From: Streptomyces adelaidensis
GTDB taxonomy: Bacteria > Actinomycetota > Actinomycetes > Streptomycetales > Streptomycetaceae
Direction of reading: 5' to 3'
DNA: 64,000 nt
Assembly: GCF_016598475.1 (NCBI RefSeq)
Contig: NZ_JAEMUX010000035.1
Location: forward strand, 1-64,000
The translations under genes and the position numbers were made by a program. Positions 8,679-18,324 of this stretch are shown piece by piece. The notes beneath the pieces were generated by a model, which saw only the letters and a program-made list of their open reading frames with translations, did not search any database and was not told where the DNA came from. The first letter of the stretch is position 1, and the number at the start of each line of letters is the position of its first letter.

Positions 8679-9599
8679 GTGCGGGGATCGCGGGGGCCGG
8701 TGGTGGCGGCGACGCGGGGACGCCCTGTGGGGCTGTTCGTCGGCTTGAGCACACTGGATGTCATCCAGCTCGTCGACCATGTGCCAGGTGCCGACGCGAA
8801 ACTGACGGCCCGTGAGCAGGTGGTGGCCGCAGGCGGTCCGGCCGCCAACGCGGCCGTGGCCTTCGCTCACCTGGGCGGCGCGGCCACGCTGCTCACCGCG
8901 ATCGGCTCCCATCCCCTGGGAGTCGCCGTCGCGGCGGACCTGGACCGGCTGGGCGTGACCGTGTCGGACCTGGCGGCCGGCTCGGTCGAGCCGCCCGCCG
9001 TGTCGTCCGTTCTGGTGACCCCGTCCAGCGGGGACCGTGCCGTCGCCTCGACCAATGCGACGGGGTACCGGCTCGCCCCGCCCGCCGACCTCGACGCGTT
9101 GGTGGCGGCCTGTGCCATCGTCGAATTCGACGGCCACCACATGGAGTTGGCCGTGGCCGCCGCCCGCGCCGCAGGTGTCGCCGGTCGTCGGACCCTGCTC
9201 GACGGGGGCAGCTGGAAGGCCGGTACGGAGAAGCTGCTGGCGTCGATCGACGTGGCCGTCTGCTCGGACGACTTCCACCCGCCCGGCACGAACAACCCGA
9301 CGGACGCCCTGCGGTTTCTGCGGGAACACGGGGTCGGCTGGGCGGCGGTCAGCCGGGGAGGACGACCCCTCGTGTGGGCGGGCCCCGACAGTGGAGGCAC
9401 GGTGGACGTGCCTGCCGTACGGGTGGCGGACACGCTGGGCGCGGGTGACGTCCTGCACGGGGCCCTCGCCCATCATCTCGCGGCGGCTCAGGACGACTTG
9501 ACACCGGAGGCGTTCGTAAACGCCCTACGCGATGCGGCCTCGGTGGCCTCGCGGGCGTGTGCCTCGTTCGGAACCCGGGCGTGGATGCGGGGAGAGTGA
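8679..9599 (+). CDS. PfkB/ribokinase-family carbohydrate kinase
   Basis: About 306 residues. The N-terminal PfkB pattern is seen as AAGGPAANAAVAFAHLGG, and the C-terminal catalytic signature is DTLGAGDVLHGALAHHLA with the GAGD anion hole and catalytic Asp. The kinase phosphorylates a sugar or nucleoside, probably one released by neighbouring glycosidases. Its start is uncertain: GTG 8679, TTG 8667 and GTG 8700 are all possible, and the family N-terminus GLFVGLSTLDVIQLV begins soon after. It is divergent from the GH43 gene with a short shared promoter region. Confidence 0.82.
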   Translation: MRGSRGPVVAATRGRPVGLFVGLSTLDVIQLVDHVPGADAKLTAREQVVAAGGPAANAAVAFAHLGGAATLLTAIGSHPLGVAVAADLDRLGVTVSDLAAGSVEPPAVSSVLVTPSSGDRAVASTNATGYRLAPPADLDALVAACAIVEFDGHHMELAVAAARAAGVAGRRTLLDGGSWKAGTEKLLASIDVAVCSDDFHPPGTNNPTDALRFLREHGVGWAAVSRGGRPLVWAGPDSGGTVDVPAVRVADTLGAGDVLHGALAHHLAAAQDDLTPEAFVNALRDAASVASRACASFGTRAWMRGE

Positions 9600-9630
9600 G
9601 CGGGTGCGGGGAGAGTGCGCCGGCACCTCC

Positions 9631-9736
9631 CGGTGGCCGCCTCCCGGTGCCCGCCTCCTGGTGACCGCCTGCCGGTGGCCGCCTCCCGGGAGCCGCCTCC
9701 TGGTGACCACCACCCAGGTGCCACCACCCGGTTACC
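9631..9736. repeat. Degenerate 14-bp tandem repeat, about 7.6 copies
   Basis: Units run end to end from 9631: CGGTGGCCGCCTCC, CGGTGCCCGCCTCC, TGGTGACCGCCTGC, CGGTGGCCGCCTCC, CGGGAGCCGCCTCC, TGGTGACCACCACC, CAGGTGCCACCACC, then a partial unit. The array lies directly after the PfkB stop and before the GH95-like remnant. It is not a multiple of three, so it is unlikely to be coding. Confidence 0.8.
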
Positions 9737-9830
9737 GCTCCGACTGCCAACACATCGGATCTATTCCTCCTCATTGACGACACGCTCACCCCATCTCCAT
9801 GCTTCATCGCGATATAGCTCCGATGACTCA

Positions 9831-10420
9831 CGTGAGCCTGTCTGGAGGCACCTGCCCGCTCCCTCCGCGCCCGATCCGTCCAGACGTACCGTCCTCGCCA
9901 CCGGATCCACCTTGGGTGGCGTACTACTGACCACCTCGGGTCTGCCCACGCAGGCAACAGCGGCCGACCGGGGCGAGGCCGCCAAGACCCCCGATGCCAC
10001 CGAGGCCGACGCGACCCCTGTCGACCCCTGGCGCTCCGTCCTCGACGACGCCGACCTGGTCTGGCGGCGGATGCCGACGACCTGGCACGAAGGCCCGTTC
10101 CTCGGCAACGGGTTCCTCGGCTCCGGGATCTACGCCGAGCCGGGTGCCGCGTCGACGGCTGTGCGTTTCAACGTCCAGCACTCCGAAGCGCAGGACCACC
10201 GGCCGGAGTTCGGTTCCCTCTTCGGCCTGGCCCGATCGACGTACGGGACGGGCGGGGCCACGCCCTCCGGTACTCCGCCGCCGACGACGGCGCGATCCAA
10301 GTCGCCCTGCGCAAGGGCGAGTCGGCGCTGATCACCGCCAGGGGAGACCGGCCCGACCTGACCGTCACGCCCGCACGCCCGAACGAGGACGCGCCCCACT
10401 GGGGGTTGCCAGGTATCTGA
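9831..10420 (+). pseudogene. Secreted GH95-like glycosidase N-terminal remnant
   Basis: A twin-arginine signal is clear (SRRTVLATGSTLGGVLLTT, then a TQATAAD cleavage zone). It is followed by a fucosidase/GH95-type N-terminal strand block: LVWRRMPTTWHEGPFLGNG, FLGSGIYAEPG, VRFNVQHSEAQDHRPEFG. Near 10250 the frame changes, and a later part of the protein (LRYSAADDGAIQVALRKGES, then RGDRPDLTVTPARPNEDAP) follows before a stop at 10420. The catalytic domain is absent. No good start codon is seen in frame; the 14-bp repeats may have replaced it. Confidence 0.6.
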
Positions 10421-10537
10421 ACGAAGCCCCGCCGCACGAGCCCTTTCGCACTCAAGAACGTCGTGGCATGCTCACGGGTCAACGCAGATCTGAACGTCGT
10501 TCACATCCATGAAAATCCATGGGAAGGGCGAACGGGC

Positions 10538-12263
10538 ATGAGAGACGCGCACAGGGCCGCCTCGGACGGCCGAAATGTCATGAGCACGGCTAGGCGAACT
10601 CTGCCGGGAAGCGCCATCGCCGTAGCCGCGGGCACAGGCACCGCGGCTGCCGACAACCGCCCCCTTCTCTGGCGGGAGTTCAGGCGCACACCCTTCACAC
10701 ACCCGCAGATCCCGTACATCGGCCGAGCCGGTTTCCGCGGCGGGGCGGCCCGTTTCCCCCGCCGCCCCGCCGTCGCCGACGTACGCGATTTCGGCGCGGT
10801 GGCGGACGGCAGGACCGACTCCGCCCCCGCGATCAACCGTGCCATCGCCGCCGCCGGCCGGGCAGGCGGTGGCACGGTCACCATCCCGCCGGGCACGTTC
10901 CGGATCGACGACGTGGTCCGCCTGGACCGCTCGAACGTGGTCCTCAAGGGCGCCGGCAGCGGCCGTACGACGCTGTACGCGACGAAGAACCTCACCGAGC
11001 TGATCGGGGTGTACGGCTCCCGCTACGGCGGTGACAAGTCGGGCTGGTCGTGGGCGGGCGGCCTGATCTGGCTGGCCCCCAAGGCCCGCTGGGCCTCGCT
11101 CGTCGCCGCGATCAGGGCGAAGGCGTGGCCCTTCGAGGGCTGGACGGGCAACAAGCGCGACGAGTGGCGTCCGCTCACGGCGGTCGCTCCGGCCCGGCGG
11201 GGCTCATGGACGGTCACGGTGACGGACCCGACGTCGCTGCGCCCCGGCGCACTGGTCCTGCTCCGGCTCGCCGACGACGCGGACCACACACTCCTTGAGC
11301 ACATGTGCGGCGGCGGCCCGGGTCCGGAGGCCTACCTCTGGGACGACAAGACGAAACTGACGTCGTACGTCCCCTACGAGTGGCCGGTGCGCATCACCCG
11401 GGTCCGGGGTCGACAGGTCACCCTCGAACGCCCGCTCCCACTCGACGTACGCTCGGAGTGGAGCCCCCAACTAGCCACGCATGTACCGGAGTTGACGGCG
11501 GCGGGGGTCGAGGGACTGACCCTGGAGGCGACCGAGACTCCGCAGCAGCCGCATCTGCTGGACAAGGGCTACAACGGGGTCGTCCTGCAGTGCGCGTACG
11601 ACTGCTGGGTGGACGACGTGACCGTCCGCCACGTCGACAACGGCTTCGGCCTCGTGTCCGCCTCCGCGTGCACCCTGCGACGGACACGTGTCACCGGCCG
11701 TGGCTCCCACCACCCCTACTTCTGCCGCGAGGGGTCGCACGACAACCTCTTCGAGGACTTCACGATCGAGGAGCGCACCAGCCGCGCGCCCTCCGACACC
11801 CAGTTGCACGGCATCAACGTCGAGGGGGCTGTCCTCGTACAACGTCTGGTCCCGGGGCGACATGCGGATGGGCACCTTCGACAGCCACCGCGGTCTGCCC
11901 TTCGCCAATGTCCGCACCGACATCACCGTGAACAACAACGGCCGCCACGGCGGCGACGCGAGCGCCGGTCCGCTGTTCGGCGCCCGGTTCACCCACTGGA
12001 ACATCCGCGTCACCAACGCCCGGGCGGGCCTGATCAAGATCGACGCCCTGGCACCGTACTCCGCCACCGTCGGCATCGACGAGGTCAGGGAGTTCGACCC
12101 GATCGACGTCCCCGATTTCACCGGTGACCCGCATACGCGCCTGGAGCTGTACGGCAGCCCGCACGCGGTACGGCCACGGAACCTGCACGCGGCGCAGCGC
12201 GGGCTGGGCCACTCGGCGGTGGATCACACGGCAGGGGACGAGCTGAACGGAGTGGACCGGTGA
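10538..12263 (+). pseudogene. Secreted pectate-lyase-fold (right-handed beta-helix) protein with one frameshift
   Basis: ATG 10538 has a GGGAAGGG ribosome site. The N-terminus carries an RR signal (ARRTLPGSAIAVAAGTG), then the usual entry to a pectate-lyase-superfamily helix, DVRDFGAVADGRTDSAPAIN with GGGTVTIPPGTFRI. The parallel-helix repeats follow, including NGFGLVSASACTLRRTRV and HGINVEG. The frame then breaks in a run of five G at 11824-11828; with four G it continues as LSSYNVWSRGDMRMGTF to the stop at 12263. This gives about 574 residues if corrected. It probably acts on plant or microbial polysaccharide outside the cell. The break may be a sequencing error. Confidence 0.75.
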
Positions 12264-12321
12264 GCGCGGGACCACGGCTGGGCGTGCTCCTGGTGGCCGA
12301 CCATGTACACTCACGCGGACA

Positions 12322-12341
12322 GCGTTCATCAGTGTGAACGC
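12322..12341. terminator. Perfect inverted repeat between convergent genes
   Basis: GCGTTCA (12322-12328), loop TCAGTG, TGAACGC (12335-12341). It lies between the ends of the beta-helix gene and the response-regulator gene, so it may end transcription from both sides. There is no T-run, and an operator role cannot be ruled out. Confidence 0.4.
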
Positions 12342-12392
12342 GTGCGGCGTTCGACAGGACCCCCGCGGCGAAACGGGTGAGCCCCGGCGCGA

Positions 12393-12995
12393 TCAGATCC
12401 AGCCCTGCTGCCAGGCGTGATGTGCGGCCGCGTGGCGGGTGGGGGCGCCCAGCTTGGACATCGCGGCGGAGAGGTAGTTGCGGACGGTGCCCTGGGCCAG
12501 GTGCACCTCGGTGGCGATCTCGGCGACCGAGGCGCCGGTGCGGGCGGCGCGCAGGACCTGGAGTTCGCGGGCGCTGAGCGGGCAGTCGTCCTCGGTGAGG
12601 GCGGACGCGGCGATCTCGGGGTCGACATAGCGGCGCCCGGCGGCGACATCGCGGATGATCTCCGCCAGCCGGGCCGCCGAAGTCGTCTTGGGTACGAAGC
12701 CGCGTACTCCGGCGGCGAGGGCCCGGCGCAGCACCGCGGGGCGGGCGTGCCGGGTGACCATGACGATCCGGGTGGGGAGTTCGGCCCCGATCTCCTCGGC
12801 GGCGCGCAGCCCGTCGGTGGGCGGCATCTCCAGGTCCAGTACGGCGATGTCGGGGCGGTGTTCGCGGGCGAGCCGTACCGCGTCGGTGGAGGTGGAGGCC
12901 TCGGCCACCACGGTGAGGTCCTCCTCCAGCGCGAGCAGGGTGGCCAGGGCGCTTCGGAGGAGGTCCTCGTCGTCTGCGATGAGGAGCCGGATCAT
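12393..12995 (-). CDS. NarL/DesR-type response regulator
   Basis: 200 residues. The receiver domain has the acidic pair in LLIADDEDLLR, the phosphorylated Asp54 in VLDLEMPPTDG, a Thr/Ser switch in VMVTRHA and Lys in FVPKTTSA. The C-terminal LuxR-type helix-turn-helix is LSARELQVLRAARTGASVAEIATEVHLAQGTVRNYLSAAMSKL. It follows its kinase gene after 13 bases on the same strand. The palindrome at 14306-14319 in front of the divergent membrane-protein gene is a plausible target. Confidence 0.9.
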   Translation of the reverse strand: MIRLLIADDEDLLRSALATLLALEEDLTVVAEASTSTDAVRLAREHRPDIAVLDLEMPPTDGLRAAEEIGAELPTRIVMVTRHARPAVLRRALAAGVRGFVPKTTSAARLAEIIRDVAAGRRYVDPEIAASALTEDDCPLSARELQVLRAARTGASVAEIATEVHLAQGTVRNYLSAAMSKLGAPTRHAAAHHAWQQGWI

Positions 12996-13008
12996 CGTGC
13001 CGCTCCCT

Positions 13009-14240
13009 TCACCGGACTTGTGGGGTTCGGGTCGGGTTCGTGGTGCCCAGTGGCAGGGACGCGGCGACGACGAAGCGGTCGCCGTCGCGGTGCCACGTCA
13101 ACTCGCCGTCGGCCGCCCGCAGTCGCTCGCCGAGGACGGTCAGTCCCGTTCCGTCCCCGGTGGGGGGAGCTCGTCGGCGCCGTCGTTGCCCACCCGCAGA
13201 TGGGCGTGCCCCTCGGTGACGCGGTAGTCGACCTCGGCGTACCGGGCCTGGCTGTGGCGGAGCACATTGGTGGTGGCCTCCCGCATGACCAGGCCCAGCA
13301 GGTGCCGGGTGGAGTCGGCCATCCCGGCGGTGAGGGCGGCGGGTTCGAGGGCCGTACGGGCGTCGATGCCGGCCGCGGCGAGCACCCGGCCGGCGTTGGC
13401 GATCTCGTCGTCCAGGGTCGTACGGCGGTAACCCCGCACGACGGCCCGGGTGTCGCGGAGGGCGTCCACAGACAGCTGCCGTACCTCCCTCATCTCGGCG
13501 GCGGCCCGCACCGGGTCCAGCTCGACGAGCCGGGCCGCCAACTCGCTCTTCAGCGCGATGGCTTGGAGGTGGTGGCCCTGGATGTCGTGCAGGTCGGCGG
13601 CGAACCGCAGCCGTTCGTCCCTGACCGCCAGCTCCGCTTCCAGCCGTCGCGCCCGGTCCAGTCGTCCGGCGAGGTTCCAGGCCCAGAGCGGGCCGAGAAC
13701 CATCCAGACGGTGAACGCGACGAGCCCGGCCGGGAAGAGCGCGGCATACGCCGGCTTCCCGTCCCCGGCGGCCAGGCTGACCGCGCCGCCCGGCAGCGGG
13801 GCGAGGAGCACCGCGCCGACGATCAGTGAACGCCGGTGGCGCGGCGCGAGGTAGGTGGCGCAGATCGCCACCGTGATGGCGGGCGCGACCGCCCACAACC
13901 CGTAGTCGCGCCGGGCCAGCGGGAGCGCCGCGAGCACGACCGTGGCGGCGACGGCGGCGACGGCGGCGACGAGCCATCCCCTGGGCGGGCGTACGGGACG
14001 CGTGTCGGCGGCGGCGGCCGACAATGTCAGCCAACCACCGAGCAGCACCGCGCTCGCCACCGTGTCGACCACGAGGGCCACGGCCGTCGGGACGCGGGCC
14101 AAGGCGGGCACGTCCGTGTCCAGGATCCATTCGCCGAAGAACACCACCAGAAGGCACACGGTGGTCCCCAGCACGGTCCACCAGGTGAAGCGACGGAAAC
14201 TCCTCAGCCCCGCCCCGCGCTCGCTCGGCCCGTCACTCAC
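13009..14240 (-). pseudogene. DesK-like sensor histidine kinase with one frameshift
   Basis: Five or six membrane segments fill the first 200 residues (for example TVLGTTVCLLVVFFG and WLVAAVAAVAATVVL). The HisKA_3 motif RFAADLHDIQGHHLQAIALK holds the phospho-acceptor His near residue 218. The ATPase domain starts normally (MREATTNVLRHSQAR), but the frame ends early after DGADELPPP. One missing C in a six-C run (G6 at 13162-13167 on the plus strand) restores TGDGTGLTVLGERLRAADGE to the stop at 13009. Without the correction the kinase lacks its G2 box and should be dead, so a sequencing error or phase-variable tract should be considered. Start GTG 14240 is uncertain. Confidence 0.8.
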
Positions 14241-14305
14241 ACGGCCATTGTCGCAGCAGCCCGGCGCGGGGACAGGGGGCCGTACGACCAACTCGCCGTC
14301 CCCGC

Positions 14306-14319
14306 ATGACAGATGTCAT
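14306..14319. promoter_or_regulatory. Palindrome ATGACA-GA-TGTCAT, candidate response-regulator operator
   Basis: A perfect 6-2-6 palindrome in the gap between the divergent sensor-kinase and membrane-protein genes, with a further half site TGACATCA at about 14330. NarL-family regulators bind such short dyads near their targets, so binding by the regulator at 12393-12995 is a reasonable inference. Confidence 0.45.
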
Positions 14320-14445
14320 ACGGCAGACCTGACATCACCACGCTCGGACATGCGGATACGGCACTACTGACGGCGCTGCTCCACGAGCAGGCTGAAGGCC
14401 GTGGAGACAACCGGCCCAGGCCCACAACAGCTTACGGAGAGCGCC

Positions 14446-14883
14446 ATGCGGACACATGAGGACAGCACTGTGCGGACACAGGACGACGGCGAGGGCGGGC
14501 ACGGCTGGTGGGGCTTCGCCCGTCACTACCTGGAGATGGTGGTGGCCATGGTCGTCGGGATGCTGGTCCTCGGCACGGTCACGGACATCGCGCTGACGCT
14601 CGCGGACGTGGAGTTCTCCAGGGCCGGCCATCCCGAACTCGCCCTCCTGGAGATGGCGTTCGACATGTCGGTCGGCATGACCGTATGGATGCGCCTTCGC
14701 GGCCACGCCTGGCCGGACGTCCTCGCGATGTGCGGCGCGATGTTCGCACCGGCGGTCGCGCTCTTCCCGCTGCTCTGGCTGGATGTGATCGCCGCCGACT
14801 CGCTGATGGTCCTGGAGCACGTCCTGATGCTGCCGCTGATGTTCGTGGTCATGCTGCGCCACCGCGACGAGTACGGCGCCTGA
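14446..14883 (+). CDS. Small four-helix membrane protein of unknown function
   Basis: 145 residues starting at ATG 14446 after an ACGGAGAG ribosome site. A hydrophilic N-terminus of about 25 residues is followed by roughly four membrane segments (YLEMVVAMVVGMLVLGTV; LLEMAFDMSVGMTVWMRL; VLAMCGAMFAPAVALFPLLW; VLMLPLMFVVML). The membrane parts are unusually rich in Met. I do not recognise a family. It is divergent from a DesK-like two-component pair with a dyad between them, so it is probably the regulated target and perhaps linked to the membrane stimulus. Confidence 0.7.
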   Translation: MRTHEDSTVRTQDDGEGGHGWWGFARHYLEMVVAMVVGMLVLGTVTDIALTLADVEFSRAGHPELALLEMAFDMSVGMTVWMRLRGHAWPDVLAMCGAMFAPAVALFPLLWLDVIAADSLMVLEHVLMLPLMFVVMLRHRDEYGA

Positions 14884-14942
14884 CCGCACTCCCCGCGCCC
14901 CGTCCACGTACGCCTCGTTCCTCACACCACAGGAGATCCGTC

Positions 14943-15242
14943 ATGTCCGCCACGACCTCGTCGGGCGCCTTCGCGGAGCGGCGGCGCCCGGTCAAGGCAC
15001 TGCTGCGGCGCTGGCCGACGGCGTTCGCCCTCGCGCTTCTCGCCGAGTACGAGGAGCAGAGCGCCCGCTACCGTCGCCTGGTGTCCGACCACGACCTGAA
15101 CTCGAAGGCCAAGCGTCCCGTCAGCGACGGCCGCCACGTCGACCTCCGGTGGGTGATCCTCCACCTCATCGAGGAGACGTCCCGCCACAACGGCCACCTC
15201 GATGCCGTACGTGAGCTCGTCGACGGGCGGACCGGCGCCTGA
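14943..15242 (+). pseudogene. DUF664 (mini-circle/DinB-like) protein with internal deletion
   Basis: A strong AGGAG ribosome site and ATG 14943 begin a 99-codon frame. The C-terminal half matches the end of DUF664 proteins: LAEYEEQSARYRRLVSDHDL, then GRHVDLRWVILHLIEETSRH, then NGHLDAVRELVDGRTGA. The usual middle with the first helices and metal-binding His residues is missing: only about 12 native N-terminal residues are followed by an Arg-rich stretch (RRPVKALLRRWPTAFA) before the C-terminal part. A large deletion has probably inactivated it. Confidence 0.6.
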
Positions 15243-15250
15243 GACCTGTC

Positions 15251-15467
15251 GTGCGGGTCGCGGGCGGAGCCACCGTCGGATCCCTGACCCTGCTGCCGGA
15301 CCAGCACATCTGCGTGGTCCGGGCGAGCCAGATCGTTCCCGAGTGCCCGAGGCGCTGAGCCGCCTGGACCGTACCGGCCGCTGACGCTCGTCTCCGGCCC
15401 CTCGGCCACCAGCGACGGCGTGCACGGGCCGCGCGTCCTGGACATCGTCGCCATCGAAGACGCGTAG
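15251..15467 (+). pseudogene. Remnant of a LUD-domain (LutC-like) protein
   Basis: Two frames joined near 15380 read AGGATVGSLTLLPDQHICVV and then TLVSGPSATSDGVHGPRVLD before a stop at 15467. This resembles the C-terminal end of LutC/LUD proteins involved in lactate use, where SGPSATSDIE..EGVHGP is typical; the short IE..E part is deleted here. No start or N-terminal domain is present. Confidence 0.5.
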
Positions 15468-15659
15468 CGGCTCCCCGTGGCGGCCACCACCGAGCACCCG
15501 GGTGTACGCCCGCCTTCAGAGCGCCCGGGACCTCGCCCCCAAGGCATGGCGGTTCGGCAACCGTCTCCATGGGTTCAGGGGCCGTGCCGCTGCGGGCGCC
15601 TACCGGCTCGTAGGCGCCCGCCGGCGAAGACTTCAGGCATGCCACCGGGGTGGCGCCAG

Positions 15660-17711
15660 TCAGTCGACCGGGCTGAACGTCCACAGCAGGTTGTTGTTCT
15701 GCTGCCACGTCCACTGCTTGGTCACGGCCCCTGAGGCGACGATTCCGCCGCCGTCGAGGACCAGTCCCGTGCTGCGGTTGGCGATCGAGTACCGGCCTTG
15801 GCCGCGGTGGGTGATCCGCCACTGTTGGGTTTCACTGCCGTCCCAGGCCCTCTGCCGGGCCGGGTCGGCGTTGCTGGTGTAGCCCCAGCCGTCGGCGACC
15901 ATGCCGTTGGCTCGGTTGACGAGCCTGTAGTAGCCGTTGCCGAGTTCAATCGCCTGCCACTGGAGATTGGCGTGCTCCATCGACTCCCACTGCTTCAGGT
16001 TCGAGCCGCTGGCGACCTGTCCGCCGCTGTCCAGCATCAGATGGTTCGTGACGTTGGTCAGGCTGTAGTACGTGGCCGGGTCGAACGTCACCTTCAGCGA
16101 GGCTATGGCGTCGTTGTCTCCGGTCGTCCGAAGGTCGGCGGTGTTGGAGGTGAACGTCCAGGCGGTGCCGGTGAAGTTGTCGCCGGAGTAGCCCGTCACC
16201 TGGTAGCGGTCGGGTACGAGGAGGGAGGAGGTCATGGCAGGCCCAGGCCGGCGGAGGACAGCTGGGAGGAGGTGTAGCTGCCCAGAGGAAGAACGGCGCG
16301 GGCACCTTGGTAGCCGGTGTTCTGGAACACCGTCGCGGAGACCCTCACGGGCATGCCCTGGACCTCGACGCACACCACGGAGTCGTTGGCGTTCGGCGCG
16401 GTGGCGGGCACGGTGACGTTGATCTGGTCGGTGACGGTGTACGGGAGCGACCGAGGGGTTGTTCAGCAGATAGACGCGGCTGACCGTGTTGTCGACCGCC
16501 GGGATCCGGAGCTGGCCGTTCGTGGGCCAGGTGAAGACATGGGCGAAGAGCTTGCCGTTCTTCTTGGTGACCTTCCCCCACGCCGGTTCGGTGGCGAACG
16601 GGCTGCCGCTGGTGCCGTGAATGCTGTCGCTGTACGTCGACATCCATGAGGCCAGGCCGTTCAGGACGGTCTGGGTTCCCGCCGTGACTGAACCATCGCC
16701 CTTGGGGCCGATGTTCAACAGGAGGTTGCCGTCCCGGGAGACCACTGTGACGAGTTCCTGGACCATGTCCTTGACGGATCTGTAGGAGTTCTCCCTCGAC
16801 GCGTCGTAACCCCAGGCGCCGTTCATGGTGGCGCACCGCTCCCACGGCCGGCCCATCGGCTCGCCGGGTATCGCGAACTCCGCGACCGCGTAGTCGCCGA
16901 GACCGTGGTCCCGCTTGACCCGTTCGTTGACGATGAGGCCGGGCTTGCGGGCGATCAGCCAGTTGTAGAGGCCGACGCCGTCCGATGTCAGCCACCAGTC
17001 TTCCAGGGTGGGGCTGGAGGGCTCGCCGAACCAGTCGCCGTCGAACCAGAGCAGGGCCGGGTCGTAGCGGTCCAGCAGTTCCTGGAGCTGCGCCTTCATG
17101 TCGGCGATGTACGCGGTGCGGGCGGCCTGCGAGGACATCGTCGTGAGACCGCCCTCGTGGCGGTCGGTCTGGGACGGGTGGTTCCAGTCGAGAATCGAGT
17201 AGTACAGGCAGAACTTGATCCCACGGCTCTCGCACTCCGTCTTGAGGTCCATGAGCAGGTCGGTCCGGATGCCGTTGAAGTCGTGCAGGTTGTACTGCTT
17301 GTTGCCCGTGCTGTCGGTGAAGCCGGGGACGTCGGAGTCCCACATCGCGTAGCCCTCGTGGTGCTTGGCGGTGATCACGAGGTACTTCATGCCGGCGTTC
17401 TCGGCCAGTTCGGCGATGGTGGCGGCGTCGAACTCGGTCGGGTCGAAGCTATCGGTGACCTGCGTCTGGTAGTCCGCCTTGCTCCACCGCTGGCTGTCGA
17501 ACGCCCACTCGCCCTGGCCGAGGTGCGAGTAGGACCCGAAGTGGATGAACATCCCGAACCGGGCCTGGTACCACCAGTCCATCTTCGAGGGGACGGCGTA
17601 CGCCGCGGCCGTGGAGGGCCACAGGGCCTGCGGCAGCCCGAAGGCCGCCACTCCTCCGGCAAGGGCGGCGGCCTTCATCAGAGAGCGTCTGCTGAGGCGA
17701 GCTGAGGACAT
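15660..17711 (-). CDS. Secreted GH29 alpha-L-fucosidase with C-terminal carbohydrate-binding domains
   Basis: 683 codons. A twin-arginine signal peptide (RRSLMKAAALAGGVAAFG) is followed by the GH29 barrel: FGMFIHFGSYSHLGQGEW, AKHHEGYAMWDS, and LLWFDGDWFGEP with the likely catalytic Asp. The substrate-handling loop is GAWGYDASRENSYRSVKDMV, and GNLLLNIGPKGDG ends the domain. The C-terminus is a ricin-B-type lectin domain (NRANGMVADGWGY, WRITHRGQGRYSIANRSTG, LVLDGGGI). Between them, about 16237-16448 is read in the wrong frame: another frame gives VTDQINVTVPATAPNANDSV and the crystallin-like VFQNTGYQGARAVLPLGSYT. Two compensating indels are therefore likely. It should release fucose from glycans outside the cell. 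Confidence 0.88.
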   Translation of the reverse strand: MSSARLSRRSLMKAAALAGGVAAFGLPQALWPSTAAAYAVPSKMDWWYQARFGMFIHFGSYSHLGQGEWAFDSQRWSKADYQTQVTDSFDPTEFDAATIAELAENAGMKYLVITAKHHEGYAMWDSDVPGFTDSTGNKQYNLHDFNGIRTDLLMDLKTECESRGIKFCLYYSILDWNHPSQTDRHEGGLTTMSSQAARTAYIADMKAQLQELLDRYDPALLWFDGDWFGEPSSPTLEDWWLTSDGVGLYNWLIARKPGLIVNERVKRDHGLGDYAVAEFAIPGEPMGRPWERCATMNGAWGYDASRENSYRSVKDMVQELVTVVSRDGNLLLNIGPKGDGSVTAGTQTVLNGLASWMSTYSDSIHGTSGSPFATEPAWGKVTKKNGKLFAHVFTWPTNGQLRIPAVDNTVSRVYLLNNPSVAPVHRHRPDQRHRARHRAERQRLRGVRRGPGHAREGLRDGVPEHRLPRCPRRSSSGQLHLLPAVLRRPGPAMTSSLLVPDRYQVTGYSGDNFTGTAWTFTSNTADLRTTGDNDAIASLKVTFDPATYYSLTNVTNHLMLDSGGQVASGSNLKQWESMEHANLQWQAIELGNGYYRLVNRANGMVADGWGYTSNADPARQRAWDGSETQQWRITHRGQGRYSIANRSTGLVLDGGGIVASGAVTKQWTWQQNNNLLWTFSPVD

Positions 17712-17940
17712 GGTGCGGCTCCATGTGTCAGGGGGAGGGATGGCAAGGCGTCAAGGAGCGAAGTGCCGGCCTGGGTGCCGTACTCCGCGTCATCCCAAAG
17801 AAAAGACATCGGATGGATTTACAGGATCACAATGGCGGCCGTGTCTAGAGGTGAGACAAGAGCCGCCGGGAATAAGGCTATATACGAAGGATCTTCGGAC
17901 GCGGGTCCGCCTACTGAGGGGCTGTCATCCATCCGGATCG

Positions 17941-18324
17941 ATGCTATACATCGGATGTCCTACACTTGAGGTCGCGCGTACCACGCTCGCGGTGGCCCGT
18001 CATTTCGCCCGGCACCGACAGTTCTACGGCGCGATGCTGACCGGATCGTGCGCGTATGCCGCGATCAGAACGGTGAACAGCCTGTTCCGCCCCTACAGCG
18101 TCGCCGGCGCCCGGCAGTTGTTCGGCGACCTCGACGAACAGGCCGCCGGCGAGGTGGCGGATTTCTTCACCGGTGCCACAGCGATGGCGCTGACCGGGTG
18201 GCTGGTCGACGGGCCGGTCCCGCTGGATCCGGACGGGTTCGCCGAGCGCCTGCCGCGTATCCAGTCCGTCATCACCGGCGCGCACGGCGGCCGGGCCCCC
18301 GCGCACGCGGAGGAGCCGCGATGA
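17941..18324 (+). pseudogene. C-terminal part of a TetR-family regulator
   Basis: 127 codons from ATG 17941. The sequence (VARHFARHRQFYGAMLTGS, LFRPYSVAGARQLFGDL, FFTGATAMALTGWLVDG) has the all-helical look of a TetR ligand-binding domain, including the common ...ALTGWLVDG-PxDP end. No helix-turn-helix is encoded upstream, so it cannot bind DNA by itself. An ATGA overlap at 18321 leads into a further 33-codon frame (MRTPPLTSLLIAARAARPAP) that also looks like a cut-off gene start. Confidence 0.5.

Noticed and set aside
9349..9957. A minus-strand Arg/Gly/Pro-rich frame over the 14-bp repeats
   Set aside because: Its repeats simply reflect the DNA array; no known fold or ribosome site.
12322..12341. 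Treating the dyad as a regulator operator
   Set aside because: It lies between convergent gene ends, not before a gene; a terminator is more economical, though not proven.
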